DNA from: Paraburkholderia gardini
GTDB lineage: Bacteria; Pseudomonadota; Gammaproteobacteria; Burkholderiales; Burkholderiaceae
Assembly: GCF_907164575.1 (NCBI RefSeq)
Contig: NZ_CAJQYY010000024.1
Coordinates: 41,219-105,218, forward strand
DNA: 64,000 nt
Direction of reading: 5' to 3'
In this document: one piece after another, positions 29,299 to 38,689 of the stretch
Layout: every line of letters begins with the position of its first letter
How positions within the stretch are numbered: position 1 is the first letter of the stretch
Translations under genes and position numbers: made by a program
The notes under the pieces: model-generated
The model's database searches: none
What the model was told of the DNA's origin: nothing
What the model saw: the letters and a program-made list of their open reading frames with translations, nothing else

Positions 29299-29733
29299 TT
29301 ACTTCTTCAACGTCACCACGTCGCCCTTCAGCGCGACACCCGCCACCACGGCACCCGCGCCGCACGTGTACTCGGTCGCACTCTCGCGCTCTTCATTTTT
29401 GTAGTTGCTCTTGATATTGATGACGGCATTGCCGCCTTCCTTGCGCGCCCGCTCCTGCAATTCGATCACCGCTGACAGAAACACGTGCTGGCATGCAGCC
29501 TCGTCGCTCTTGCCGAATGCATTGGTCTTCTTGTTGGTCGCGAACTCGCCTAACGACTTCACGACTGCCGGATGCTTCTGGCCCGCGAAATACAGCGGAA
29601 TGTCATCGCCGACCTTGCCCGGCTCGCTCTTCAGCGCTGCGTCGACCGGGAAGTTGTTGATGGTATCGCGCGCGAAGGCCTGGCCCGTCATCAGCGACGC
29701 GAAGACTGCAGCAAACATCAAATGGCGTTTCAT
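29299..29733 (-). CDS. Small exported protein, tandem paralogue 2
   Basis: A 144-residue protein with a signal peptide (residues 1-22, MFAAVFASLMTGQAFA). It shares the pattern NAVINIKSNY...TEYTCGAGA...LKGDVVTL with the gene just upstream (NAIINIRTSF...TDFTCGVSG...LRGDAVVL), so the two are tandem duplicates. Proteins like this in other APE clusters are often mislabelled as excinuclease ATPase subunits. The conserved GNAVINI block recalls the YbjQ/DUF74 fold, but this is uncertain. A single conserved Cys in the EYTCG motif and another at about 100 could form a disulfide. It is the last gene of the 18-gene operon. The second ATG (29733) is preferred, given GGGGAAC eight bases upstream. Confidence 0.72.
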   Translation of the reverse strand: MKRHLMFAAVFASLMTGQAFARDTINNFPVDAALKSEPGKVGDDIPLYFAGQKHPAVVKSLGEFATNKKTNAFGKSDEAACQHVFLSAVIELQERARKEGGNAVINIKSNYKNEERESATEYTCGAGAVVAGVALKGDVVTLKK

Positions 29734-29752
29734 GATCATGTTCCCCGTTTTA

Positions 29753-30250
29753 TCAGTTGGTTTCGAGTACAACAGCGTCGCCGCGCAGACGCAGCGCGGC
29801 AGCGGAACCACTCACACCGCACGTGAAATCCGTCGTCGACGCGGTTTCGGTGCTATGAAAACTCGTGCGGATATTGATGATCGCGTTCGCGTTATGGTCA
29901 TGCGCATACGTGCGCAACTTGTCGACCGCTTCGCTCAGCGCGCGATTGCATGCGGTCGTTTGATCGTCGGTCCTGCGCGCAATACGCGCCGATTCCGATG
30001 CGTCACCGAGCTGGCTCCGAACCGCCGGGTGTGCCTCGTCGCCGAAGAACAACGCGATATCGGCGCCCGACTGCGGCTGCGCGACAGCCTGCATGCGCCT
30101 TCCCGGCGTGGCCTGCCCTGCGGGTGCCGCCTGCCCGAGCACGGCCTGCAGCGGCAACGACTTCACCTCGGTTCCCGCCTGCGCGGTCTGGGACAGAGCC
30201 GCAAACGCGACCGCGATTGCCACGACGCCGTGCGTGTAACGCATCTTCAT
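29753..30250 (-). CDS. Small exported protein, tandem paralogue 1
   Basis: A 165-residue protein with a signal peptide (residues 1-25, GVVAIAVAFAALSQTAQA). After a Gln/Pro/Ala-rich linker it has the same 100-residue domain as the next gene: DIALFFGDEAHPAVRSQLG here and DIPLYFAGQKHPAVVKSLG there. The conserved Cys in TTACNRAL and DFTCGVSG suggests a disulfide. It lies 37 bases after the third ketosynthase gene and 19 bases before its paralogue, so it is in the same operon. The function in the periplasm or outer membrane is unknown. GAGGG precedes the ATG at 30250. Confidence 0.72.
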   Translation of the reverse strand: MKMRYTHGVVAIAVAFAALSQTAQAGTEVKSLPLQAVLGQAAPAGQATPGRRMQAVAQPQSGADIALFFGDEAHPAVRSQLGDASESARIARRTDDQTTACNRALSEAVDKLRTYAHDHNANAIINIRTSFHSTETASTTDFTCGVSGSAAALRLRGDAVVLETN

Positions 30251-30287
30251 TGTTATTTCCCTCGTTATGGTTTGATCTTCTTTTACT

Positions 30288-31526
30288 TCACACGCCTTTC
30301 CAGGCACTCAACACCAGGCTCGCACAACTCCCGCCGAACCCGAACGAAACTGACATCGCCGTGTCGATCGACGCTTCACGCGACTCGCGCACGAGCGGCA
30401 ACCGGTCGAGATCCAGAGCCGGATCGGGAACTTCGATTCCTGTCGTTCCCGCGATGAAACCGTCACGCATCATCAGCAACGCGTAGATTGCCTCGTGCGC
30501 GCCGCACGCGCCAAGCGGATGTCCGGTCAATCCCTTCGTCGAGGAAAACGCGGGAATCTCCGCGCCGAAAATCGACTGCAGCGCGAGCAGTTCCTCAGCG
30601 TCGCCGCGTGGCGTCGAAGGTGCATGCGTGTTGATGTAGTCGGGACGTGCACCGGATTCGTCGAGCGCCTCGCGCATTGCGCGTGCAATGCCGCTCGCGT
30701 GCGGCGTGACCATCCCGGCGCCGTCGGTGCAATGTCCGAAACCGGTCAGCCCGGCGTAAATGCGCGCGCCGCGTGCGAGCGCATGCTCCAGCGATTCGAG
30801 CACCAGCACGCCGCCGCCCGACGCCATCACAAAACCGTCTCGCGCCACGTCGTACGGACGCGATGCATTCCCGGGTGTGTCGTTGAAACGCCGGGACAAC
30901 GCGCCCATCGCGTCGAACATCAGCGTCATGTTGTCGTGCAGCGATTCGCTGCCGCCCGCAAGCACGATGTCCTGGCGGCCTGTCTGGATCAGCTGCATCG
31001 CCTGTCCGATCGCGAGCGAAGAAGTCGTGCACGCGGACGAAGGCGAATACGTCACGCCCTCGATGCCGAACACCTGCGCGACATTCGCCGAAGCAGTGCT
31101 GCTCATCGCCTGCGGCACGGTATAAGGCGGCGTCTTCTCGACGCCACGCGCATTCGCGACCGCCATCGCCGCGTCGTACGTCGACATCGTGCCGACACCC
31201 GAGCCGATCACAGCGCCTGCGCGCGGCGAGCGCAACGCAGCGGGATCGAGCGCGGCGTCATCGATCGCCTTGCGCGCGGCATGGGCCGCGAAACGCGCGG
31301 TGTCACCCATGAAGCGTTCGAGCTTGCGATCGAACGGCAACTCGTTCGCCACCGATGCAACACCGGCGACCTGGCTGCCAAAACCGCGCTCACGCCATGC
31401 ATCGACACGCGTGATGCCGCCACGCCCCGCGCGCAATGCGGAGGACACGTCGTCGAGCGCGTTGCCAAGACACGACACGATGCCCATGCCGGTCACGACG
31501 ACGCGCTGCATGCCGCGCTTTGCCAT
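30288..31526 (-). CDS. Beta-ketoacyl-ACP synthase, FabB-like (additional KS)
   Basis: A 412-residue condensing enzyme. The catalytic residues are present: C166 in SSACTTSS, His in NTHAPSTPRGD and His in STKGLTGHPLGACGAHEAIY, which is the FabB-like version. It should extend an acyl chain bound to a carrier protein. It is not in the core ApeO-ApeP-ApeQ-ApeR order but follows the ApeR-like gene by five bases, so it is an extra condensing enzyme of this cluster. The start at 31526 is chosen; an ATG five codons later is possible. The unusual Thr-His-Ala in place of the common Ala-His-Gly/Ala motif may affect substrate choice. Confidence 0.87.
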   Translation of the reverse strand: MAKRGMQRVVVTGMGIVSCLGNALDDVSSALRAGRGGITRVDAWRERGFGSQVAGVASVANELPFDRKLERFMGDTARFAAHAARKAIDDAALDPAALRSPRAGAVIGSGVGTMSTYDAAMAVANARGVEKTPPYTVPQAMSSTASANVAQVFGIEGVTYSPSSACTTSSLAIGQAMQLIQTGRQDIVLAGGSESLHDNMTLMFDAMGALSRRFNDTPGNASRPYDVARDGFVMASGGGVLVLESLEHALARGARIYAGLTGFGHCTDGAGMVTPHASGIARAMREALDESGARPDYINTHAPSTPRGDAEELLALQSIFGAEIPAFSSTKGLTGHPLGACGAHEAIYALLMMRDGFIAGTTGIEVPDPALDLDRLPLVRESREASIDTAMSVSFGFGGSCASLVLSAWKGV

Positions 31527-31531
31527 CACGC

Positions 31532-32758
31532 TCACGGCACGCGCCTGAAAATCAGCGACGTATTGATGCCGCCGAACGCGAAATTGTTGGTCATTACATG
31601 TTCGGTGTCGATCGTGCGGCCTTCGCCGACGATGTAATCGAGCGGCGCACAGGCCGGATCGACATCGGTCAGATTCAGCGTGGGCGCATACCAGTTGCGC
31701 TTCATCATTTCGATCGTCCACCATGCTTCGAGCGCGCCACACGCGCCGAGCGTATGGCCGACATAGCTCTTCAGCGAGCTGATCGGCATGTGCGCGCCGA
31801 ATGTCTGCGCGGTCGCGTGGCTTTCCGCGACGTCGCCGCGGTCCGTCGACGTGCCGTGTGCGTTCACGTACCCAATCGCTTCGGGCGGAAGCTTTGCATC
31901 CTGAAGCGCAAGCTGCATCGCGAACGCCATCGTCGCCGCGGTGGGCTGCGTCATGTGCGCGCCATCCGAGTTGCAGCCGAAACCGACGATCTCGGCATGA
32001 ATGCGCGCGCCACGCGCGAGCGCATGCCCGTACTCTTCGAGCACGAGCGTCGCCGCGCCTTCGCCGACCACGAGACCGTCGCGCGCGACGTCGAACGGAC
32101 GCGGCGTGAGATGCGGCTCGTCGTTGCGCGTGCTCGTCGCGTAGAGCGTATCGAACACGGCGACCGCGGGACCGGACAGTTCCTCGGCGCCGCCCGCGAG
32201 CATCAGCGTCTGCCTGCCCGTCGCGATCGCCTCATACGCGTAGCCGATTGCCTGGCTCCCCGATGCGCACGCGCACGACGTCGGCACGATGCGCCCCTTC
32301 AGCTCCCAGAACAACCCGACGTTCACGGCCGTGGTGTGCGGCATCATCTGCACGTAGCTGTTCGACGTGACGTCGCCCATCGAGCCGGTTTCGAGCATCG
32401 TGCCGAACGCGCGGATCGGCTGCACCGATCCGGACGACGAGCCGTACGCGACACCCATGCGTCCGTCGCTGATCGTCGGGTCGTCGATGAGGCCCGCGTC
32501 GGTGAGCGCCAGCTCGCTTGCGCGCACCGAGTACATCGATACGAGGCCCATCGAACGCGTCTTCTTGCGCGGATAGTGCGAAGGCAGCGTGAATTCGGGC
32601 AGTGGGCACGCGAGCCGCGTATGCAGCGATTCGAAATAATCCCATTCGGGCATGCGTCGAACGGCATTGCGGCCGCTGCGCAGCGTGGCCTCGATGCCGT
32701 CCCACGCACTGCCGAATGCCGTGACGCCGCCCATGCCGGTAATGACGACGCGCTTCAT
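31532..32758 (-). CDS. Beta-ketoacyl-ACP synthase, ApeR-like
   Basis: A 408-residue FabF-type ketosynthase. C164 sits in SCACASGSQAIG and the two His are in NAHGTSTDRGD and KSYVGHTLGACGALEAWW. It corresponds by position to ApeR, directly after the ketoreductase (one-base overlap, TGATG). ApeR-type enzymes are thought to start or help polyene chain elongation with malonyl-ACP. All catalytic residues are intact, so it should be active. Confidence 0.88.
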   Translation of the reverse strand: MKRVVITGMGGVTAFGSAWDGIEATLRSGRNAVRRMPEWDYFESLHTRLACPLPEFTLPSHYPRKKTRSMGLVSMYSVRASELALTDAGLIDDPTISDGRMGVAYGSSSGSVQPIRAFGTMLETGSMGDVTSNSYVQMMPHTTAVNVGLFWELKGRIVPTSCACASGSQAIGYAYEAIATGRQTLMLAGGAEELSGPAVAVFDTLYATSTRNDEPHLTPRPFDVARDGLVVGEGAATLVLEEYGHALARGARIHAEIVGFGCNSDGAHMTQPTAATMAFAMQLALQDAKLPPEAIGYVNAHGTSTDRGDVAESHATAQTFGAHMPISSLKSYVGHTLGACGALEAWWTIEMMKRNWYAPTLNLTDVDPACAPLDYIVGEGRTIDTEHVMTNNFAFGGINTSLIFRRVP

Positions 32759-33483
32759 CAGATCATCCCGCCGTTCACGCCGATGACCTGCCGCGTCACA
32801 TACGAAGCGGCATCGGACATCAGAAAGCTCACCACGGAAGCCACTTCGGCCGGCTGGCCGACGCGGTTCATCGGCACTGTTTTCAGCGCATGTTCGAGCG
32901 GCATGTCGTCGAGCATGCCGGTTTCGATCAACCCGGGCGCCACGCAGTTCACCGTGATGTTGCGCGACGCAAGTTCGACGGCCAGCGCCTTGCTCGCGCC
33001 GATCAGGCCGGCCTTCGCCGCGCTGTAATTCACCTGCCCGCGATTGCCGATGACGCCGGACACCGACGCGATCGTGACGATGCGGCCGCCCTTCTTCGCT
33101 CGCACCATCGGCATCGTCAGCGGATGCACGACGTTGTAGAACGCGTCGAGCCCGGTTTCGATGACGATGTCCCAGTCTTCTTCGGTGAGTGCGGGGAACG
33201 CCGCATCGCGCGTCACGCCGGCGCTGCACACGATGCCGTAGTACGGTCCGTATGTGCCGATATCGGCTTCGAGCACTTCGCGACACACGGCGCGCTCGCG
33301 CACGTCGAACTGCAGCACGCGCGCCGCGCCGCCCTGCGCCGCGATGCCGGCCGTCACGGCCTCGGCTTCGCTACGTCCGGTGCGGCAATGCACGGATACC
33401 GTGAAGCCGTCAGCGGCCAGTTGGTAGGCAATCGCGCGGCCGATGCCGCGGCTTGCACCGGTTACGAGAACACGCCGGCTCAT
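32758..33483 (-). CDS. 3-ketoacyl-ACP reductase, ApeQ-like
   Basis: A 241-residue short-chain dehydrogenase of the FabG type. NADPH binding is by TGASRGIGRAIA (residues 8-19). The catalytic Ser is in TIASVSGVIG and the Tyr-Lys pair in YSAAKAGL. It reduces the beta-keto group after each condensation. The start overlaps the stop of the dehydratase gene by four bases (ATGA) and its stop overlaps the next ketosynthase by one base. Confidence 0.92.
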   Translation of the reverse strand: MSRRVLVTGASRGIGRAIAYQLAADGFTVSVHCRTGRSEAEAVTAGIAAQGGAARVLQFDVRERAVCREVLEADIGTYGPYYGIVCSAGVTRDAAFPALTEEDWDIVIETGLDAFYNVVHPLTMPMVRAKKGGRIVTIASVSGVIGNRGQVNYSAAKAGLIGASKALAVELASRNITVNCVAPGLIETGMLDDMPLEHALKTVPMNRVGQPAEVASVVSFLMSDAASYVTRQVIGVNGGMI

Positions 33484-34010
33484 GTGCTGAAGCTCCCTTC
33501 GATGAATGACTGAAAGTCGACTGGCTGATACACCTTGATCACGGCCTGCGCGTAGCACACACCGTCGTGATCGATCGTGCATTCGTACGCGCTGTGGCCT
33601 TCCTCGCTACGCAGCAGTTCCTTCGCCTCGATCGTGAGGCGCGCACCGGCGGCAAACGCGGACACGAGCGCGCTGTAACTGCGCGAGCCGAGCAGCACGC
33701 CCGGACGCGCCCGGCCACCCGCGCGCATCGCGAGCAGCGCGACGTGCGCCGCAATGGCCTGCGCCATCAGTTCAATGCCGATCCACGCGGGCATCGCGCC
33801 GTCGGCGTCGGCGTACCACGCGTCGCTTTCGACGTGCGCACTGGCGCTCAGCGTTTCGTCGGTGTACGTCAGCACGGCGTCGACCAGCAGCATCGTGCCG
33901 CGATGCGGCAGGATCGTTTCGATCGGCCCGAACGGACCCGATGTCGCGCCCGCTTCCGGTTCGACGGGCATCGCGTGAGCACTGGCGGTTGAGGTATCCA
34001 TCGCGTCCAT
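33480..34010 (-). CDS. 3-hydroxyacyl-ACP dehydratase, ApeP-like
   Basis: A 176-residue hotdog-fold dehydratase. The motif LPHRGTMLLVD (residues about 34-44) carries the catalytic His, and WIGIELMAQAIAAH holds the acidic residue (Glu) of the active site. It removes water from beta-hydroxyacyl-ACP to make the double bonds of the polyene. It starts within the stop of the ApeO-like gene (TAATG overlap). Its partner in the cluster is the second dehydratase fused to the ligase. Confidence 0.88.
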   Translation of the reverse strand: MDAMDTSTASAHAMPVEPEAGATSGPFGPIETILPHRGTMLLVDAVLTYTDETLSASAHVESDAWYADADGAMPAWIGIELMAQAIAAHVALLAMRAGGRARPGVLLGSRSYSALVSAFAAGARLTIEAKELLRSEEGHSAYECTIDHDGVCYAQAVIKVYQPVDFQSFIEGSFST

Positions 34011-35194
34011 TACCGTCCGAGAATCAGGCTGACGTTACTGCCGCCAAAGGCGAACGAATTGCTCATCACGTACTGCGGGCCGGCCGGCCGCGACAGATAA
34101 CGCTCGCTCTCCACGAGATCGAGCGCGGGCAATCCAGCGTCGGCCTCGCCGTCCCATACATGCTTTGGCAGCGCGACGTCATCGCGTGCGAGCGTGAGCC
34201 ATGCGAAGCCGAGTTCGGTCGCGCCCGCCGCGCCGAGTTGATGACCCGTGAACGGCTTCGTGCCGCTCGTCGCCACGCCTTCCACGAAAACACGCGACAT
34301 CAGATGCGCTTCCATCTCGTCGTTCTTGCGCGTGGCGGTGGCGTGCAGATTCACGTAGCCGATCGCCGACGGCGCCAGTCCCGCATCATCCAGCGCGGCG
34401 CGCAATGCCATCTCACCGCCGACACCCTGCGGGTCCGGCGCCGAAATATGATGCGCGTCGCTCGATTCACCCGCGCCCGCGAGCCGCACGGCACCCTCGT
34501 CGCGGCTCATCAGGAACAGTGCCGCACCTTCGCCGACGTTGATACCGTTACGGTTGCGGCTCATCGGATTGGTGCGCGTGTTGCTCGTCGATTCGAGCGA
34601 GGCGAAACCCTGCACGGTCAATTCGCACAGGGAATCCACACCGCCGACGATCACCGCATCGCAAAGCCGTAGTTGCAGCAGCCTTCGCGCCGAAACGAAC
34701 GCCTTGGCGCTCGACGTACACGCGGTGGAAATCGTGAATGCCGGGCCGTGAATGCCCAGCACGGCCGCCGCGAACGGCGCGACAGTGCCGATTTCCATCT
34801 GCCGGTAGTTGAAGCTCGCGGGCAGCTCGCCCGCCTGCGCCTGATGGACGAACGCGGTTTCGGCGGCATCGATGCCGGATGTGCTCGTGCCCAGCACGAC
34901 GCCGATACGGTCCGCGCCATACCGTTCGCGCGCCGCCTGAACCGCGGATTCGATCTGCTTCAACGCGGCGAGCAGCAGGCGGTTGTTGCGGCAGTCGTAT
35001 CGCGCGAGCGACGCGGGCGGCGCAATGTCGAGCGGCGCGCACACGCGGCCGACGAACGCATCGCCGATGCCCATGTGCGCGACGCCCATTCCGGGCGCGC
35101 GGCACGCGGCCAGCGCCGGCACGATTGCGTCGAGATTTTCGCCGAGCGCGTTGATCATGCCGAGGGCATGTAAGTAAACTCGTGACACGCTCAC
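34010..35194 (-). CDS. Beta-ketoacyl-ACP synthase, ApeO-like
   Basis: A 394-residue ketosynthase with C159 in STACTSSAKAF and His residues in NLHATATRKND and FTGHQLGAAGATE. By position (after the exporter, before ApeP) it is ApeO, which works as a dimer with the chain-length-factor-like ApeC. It starts with GTG at 35194, eleven bases from an ideal AGGAGG ribosome site inside the end of the exporter gene, with a GTGA overlap. The catalytic set is intact. Confidence 0.88.
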   Translation of the reverse strand: MSVSRVYLHALGMINALGENLDAIVPALAACRAPGMGVAHMGIGDAFVGRVCAPLDIAPPASLARYDCRNNRLLLAALKQIESAVQAARERYGADRIGVVLGTSTSGIDAAETAFVHQAQAGELPASFNYRQMEIGTVAPFAAAVLGIHGPAFTISTACTSSAKAFVSARRLLQLRLCDAVIVGGVDSLCELTVQGFASLESTSNTRTNPMSRNRNGINVGEGAALFLMSRDEGAVRLAGAGESSDAHHISAPDPQGVGGEMALRAALDDAGLAPSAIGYVNLHATATRKNDEMEAHLMSRVFVEGVATSGTKPFTGHQLGAAGATELGFAWLTLARDDVALPKHVWDGEADAGLPALDLVESERYLSRPAGPQYVMSNSFAFGGSNVSLILGR

Positions 35195-37596
35195 GTAGCC
35201 CTCCTTTCATCCTGTGACGGCATGCCGGCCGGCGCAAGCAGCACCGAAACGGCAATCCCGAGCGCCAGCGTCGCGCCAAAACTTTTCAGCGCGGGCATCG
35301 CGCTCAATGCGAGCAGACCGAACGACAGCAACGTCGTCGATGCCGAAAGCAGCACGCCGGTCCACACCGCGCCGAGTTCGTGCGGCGCGCGTATGCACCC
35401 TTCGCGCAGAAATACAGCATAGTTTGCGCCGACGCCAAGTACGAGCATCAACGCAAGCCAGTTGAAGAGATTGAGCGGTATGCGCGCGTAGCCGAACACC
35501 GCAAGCGTCACGCCGACGGCGAGCAGAACCGGCAATGTCACCATGATGCCGCCGCGCGGCCGGTAGCGCACCATCAGCAACGCCATCACGAGCGCGAGCG
35601 CGCCCGCAAGCCAGATCCCGCTATCGACACGGTACTCGCCGAACAGCGACGACACGCTCGCCGCCTTGTCGACGAACACGACGCCCGGCAACGCGTGCGC
35701 GGTGGCGATCAATGCCGCCTGATTGTCAGGCGTGACGCCTTGCGGGATCACGACAGCGGCATAACCGTGCGATGCAGCATTCGCACCGGCATCGACCTGG
35801 CCGAGCCAGAGATGCCGGTACGGCTGCGACCACGGCGCGGCGAGCCATTGATCGACCGTCAGCACGGACTGTCCGGACTGCGCCCACGCCTTCAGCCACG
35901 CGTCGGCGACCGCGTCGCGAAAACCCGCATCGATCAGCATCGCGCGTAACGCGACGGGATCGTTGAATACGTGCTGCGCGAGCAGCGCGCGATCTTCCCG
36001 CTGACGCTTCGCGGAAGGCACGAACGAAGTCACCGATTGCCAGCCGTTCGTTTTCAGCTTGCCCGTCAGCGCGCCGAGCGCTTCCGCGCGCTGCAGCACC
36101 GTTTCGGGCGTCTCGCCTCGCACGACGAAGAACTGCGCGCTGTTGTCGACGCCAATCGCGTCACGCACTTTCTGCTCCTGCGCGACGAGCGCCGGATCGC
36201 GCTGGATCAGCAGATGAATATCGTCGTCGCTCGTGAGACGCAGCCAGCCCGGAATCGCGACGATCACGAGTAGCACCGCCACGCCCCATGCGCGGCGTCC
36301 GCCGATTGCGGCCTGCCATCGCCGAAGCAAGGTGGCGCCGCCGTTGAAGATCCGCTGCGGCGTGCGCTTCGGCGCATGCATCAGTAACGCGGGCAACAGC
36401 CACAGCACCGATGCGAACGCCGTGCAGATCCCGACGATCGCGAAACAGGCAATCTGCCTCAACGCGGGAAACGGCACCCAGGCGAGGATCGCGTAGCCGA
36501 GCAGGCTCGTCGCGAGCGCAACGCTCAGTGCAGGGCGGACTTCGCGCGCGCCGCGCCGCGGTTCCCAGTCGCGAGCGCCGCCGAGGTACACGACGAAGTA
36601 CTGGATCGAATAGTCGACCGCTTCGCCGATCAGGCTCGCGCCGAACACGAGCGTCAGCAGATGCAGCTTGCCGAACACCAGCATCGTCACCGCGAGCGCG
36701 CAGACAACGCCGAGCGCCGTCGATACGAAACCCAGCAGCAACAGACGCGGCGAGCGGAACACCCACAGCATCAGTAACGCGATGCCGCAAATCGACGCCA
36801 CGCCGATCAGATGCACCTCGCGCTCGGATGCGGCGCGCGCGGATTGCGCATAAAACACAGCACCGGTGCGGGCCAGCGTGACGTCGGGCCATGTCGTTTT
36901 CAGCGCGGCTTCACCGTGCGCGACGGTTTCCATCACCGCATGCTGGGTCTCCGATTCGTATGCCGAGCCGGGTAATGTGGCAACGATCAGCACGCTCGTC
37001 GCCGCGCCCCGGTGCGCGACCAGCAGGCCGTCCTCGATTGCCAGATTCGACGTGGCGAGCGGCAGGCCGGCCATCCAGTGCTGAAGCCAGCCGAATGGAT
37101 CGTCGGCGACGGGGGTGGACAGGCCGCCCTGCATCGGGCTGTATAAACGTTGCGCAAGCGCGTCGTGCAGTGCGGCGGGACCGCCCGCAAGCGCGGCGCG
37201 ATCGTCGGGCGCGAGCAGATTGAAGCGATACGGCAGATAAAGACGCGCGATCTGCGAAGTATCGAACGGCGGCAGTTCCGCGATCACGGAAGCGAACGCG
37301 CCGCTCTTCGAGAGCGTCGCACCCAGCGCTTTCGCGGCGGCCTTCGCATGCGTCGCATCGTTCGATGTGACGAGCAGCACCGTGCGGTCGCCCAGCGCGG
37401 CCGCGAGCGTATCGACGGCTTTTTCGGCGACGGGGTCCGCCTCGGTGGCGGGAAGCAGCGCGAGCAGATTGGTCTGCAACGGCGAGCCGACCGTGAACCG
37501 CCACACGCAATACAGCGACGCGACCACGGCGAGCAGCAGCCACGCGGCACGAATGCCCCATGTGTGCCGCGCGGCGCGTTGCTGCAGCACCTGCAT
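35191..37596 (-). CDS. RND/MMPL-family exporter, ApeM-like
   Basis: An 801-residue inner-membrane protein with about twelve membrane segments in two halves, each with a large periplasmic loop (residues about 40-265 and 450-640). The family stretch TLVFGASLIGEAVDYSIQYF carries the conserved Gly-Asp region of MMPL transporters. It likely moves the finished aryl-polyene lipid toward the outer membrane with help from the LolA-like carrier encoded just before it. The stop overlaps the ApeO start; its own ATG overlaps the LolA stop (TAATG). Confidence 0.87.
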   Translation of the reverse strand: MQVLQQRAARHTWGIRAAWLLLAVVASLYCVWRFTVGSPLQTNLLALLPATEADPVAEKAVDTLAAALGDRTVLLVTSNDATHAKAAAKALGATLSKSGAFASVIAELPPFDTSQIARLYLPYRFNLLAPDDRAALAGGPAALHDALAQRLYSPMQGGLSTPVADDPFGWLQHWMAGLPLATSNLAIEDGLLVAHRGAATSVLIVATLPGSAYESETQHAVMETVAHGEAALKTTWPDVTLARTGAVFYAQSARAASEREVHLIGVASICGIALLMLWVFRSPRLLLLGFVSTALGVVCALAVTMLVFGKLHLLTLVFGASLIGEAVDYSIQYFVVYLGGARDWEPRRGAREVRPALSVALATSLLGYAILAWVPFPALRQIACFAIVGICTAFASVLWLLPALLMHAPKRTPQRIFNGGATLLRRWQAAIGGRRAWGVAVLLVIVAIPGWLRLTSDDDIHLLIQRDPALVAQEQKVRDAIGVDNSAQFFVVRGETPETVLQRAEALGALTGKLKTNGWQSVTSFVPSAKRQREDRALLAQHVFNDPVALRAMLIDAGFRDAVADAWLKAWAQSGQSVLTVDQWLAAPWSQPYRHLWLGQVDAGANAASHGYAAVVIPQGVTPDNQAALIATAHALPGVVFVDKAASVSSLFGEYRVDSGIWLAGALALVMALLMVRYRPRGGIMVTLPVLLAVGVTLAVFGYARIPLNLFNWLALMLVLGVGANYAVFLREGCIRAPHELGAVWTGVLLSASTTLLSFGLLALSAMPALKSFGATLALGIAVSVLLAPAGMPSQDERRAT

Positions 37597-38270
37597 TACT
37601 TCGCCCCCAGCAGCGCGAGATCGGCCGGATCGAGCGCGTCGATGGCGTTGCTGTTCGCGAACCCGATCTGCGTGACATCACCGTTGGCGAGCGTGATGCG
37701 CAGCGTCTTCAGATAATCTCCGCCTTCCATCTGCAATCCCTTGATGGACTGCGCGAGCTGCGGCTGGTTCGGGGTCAGCTGCATGCGCCATTGCGCGGTC
37801 GTGCCGTCCGCCTTCACGTCGAACTGCGAATAGAGCGCCGAGAGATCGCCGCCCAGCATCGCACGCATCATCTTCGAAACCTGCGCGACGCCACGCGCGC
37901 CCTGAGGCTGGCGATTCGCCGTGAAAGGCTTGCCGTTCGCGTCGACCTGCGCGACGCCCGCATCGGTGATGACGTATGTCGCCTTGTAGGGCGTATCGAT
38001 CTGCCAGATCACGCCGCGCTCGCGGAAGAACACGAGCGAGCCCGTGCTCACGAGCGGCCGGTTCATCGCGGACAACGTCTGTGTCTGCGTGAACTGCGCG
38101 CGGATGCCTTTCGCCTGCGCGAGACGACCGGCGATCTGCTGGACCAGTTGCGTGTCGTTTGGCGATGCCGCCTGCTGCGTGCCCGCGGCGCGTGCGGGCA
38201 GCGACGACATCGGTAGCGTCAACGCGATCGCCGCCGCGAATACGTACGCGCGAAGTTTTAACGTGACCAT
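37596..38270 (-). CDS. LolA-like periplasmic carrier, ApeL-like
   Basis: A 224-residue exported protein with a signal peptide (YVFAAAIALTLPMSSLPARA). The rest follows the LolA fold: IRAQFTQTQTLSAMNRPLVSTG, LVFFRERGVIWQIDTPYKATYVI. LolA binds lipoproteins or acyl chains in a half-barrel and carries them across the periplasm. Its place beside the MMPL exporter suggests it carries the polyene lipid. It is not the housekeeping lolA, which lies elsewhere in these genomes. It overlaps the end of the thioesterase gene by 13 bases. Confidence 0.85.
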   Translation of the reverse strand: MVTLKLRAYVFAAAIALTLPMSSLPARAAGTQQAASPNDTQLVQQIAGRLAQAKGIRAQFTQTQTLSAMNRPLVSTGSLVFFRERGVIWQIDTPYKATYVITDAGVAQVDANGKPFTANRQPQGARGVAQVSKMMRAMLGGDLSALYSQFDVKADGTTAQWRMQLTPNQPQLAQSIKGLQMEGGDYLKTLRITLANGDVTQIGFANSNAIDALDPADLALLGAK

Positions 38271-38689
38271 GCACGCTCCAGCCGTTCGAACACGACGGGC
38301 GGCGAGACGAACTGCAGTTCCTGCGTCGCCGCGTCGACCGCCACCTGGATCGTATAGCCCTTCGTGAGTCGCGTGCCCGTCACGCTGTCGACGATCTCGT
38401 AACCGATCTTCAAGCGGTTTTCATATTCGAGCAGTTCGGTGCACACGTCGATGCGCTGACCGTACGTGGCCGGTCGCACGTATTTCAGATGCGCCTCGAC
38501 AATCGGCCACAGATAACCCGAGGCACGCATCTCGGGATAGTCGTAGTCGAACGCGCGCAGCAGCGCCGCGCGACCGATCTCGAAGTACTTCAGATAATGG
38601 CCGTGCCAGCAGACGTCCATGGCGTCGACGTCATGAAACGGCACTTCGACCGTCGCGCTCGCCCTGAGCACCTTGCCGGTTCCGGTCAT
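38258..38689 (-). CDS. Hotdog-fold acyl-ACP thioesterase, ApeK-like
   Basis: A 143-residue 4-hydroxybenzoyl-CoA-type thioesterase. The active-site Asp is in DVDAMDVCWHGHYLKYFE (residues about 17-34). It should release the polyene chain or clear wrong intermediates from the carrier protein. The start overlaps the ammonia-lyase stop by four bases (ATGA), and it ends inside the LolA-like gene. Confidence 0.87.
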   Translation of the reverse strand: MTGTGKVLRASATVEVPFHDVDAMDVCWHGHYLKYFEIGRAALLRAFDYDYPEMRASGYLWPIVEAHLKYVRPATYGQRIDVCTELLEYENRLKIGYEIVDSVTGTRLTKGYTIQVAVDAATQELQFVSPPVVFERLERAWSR

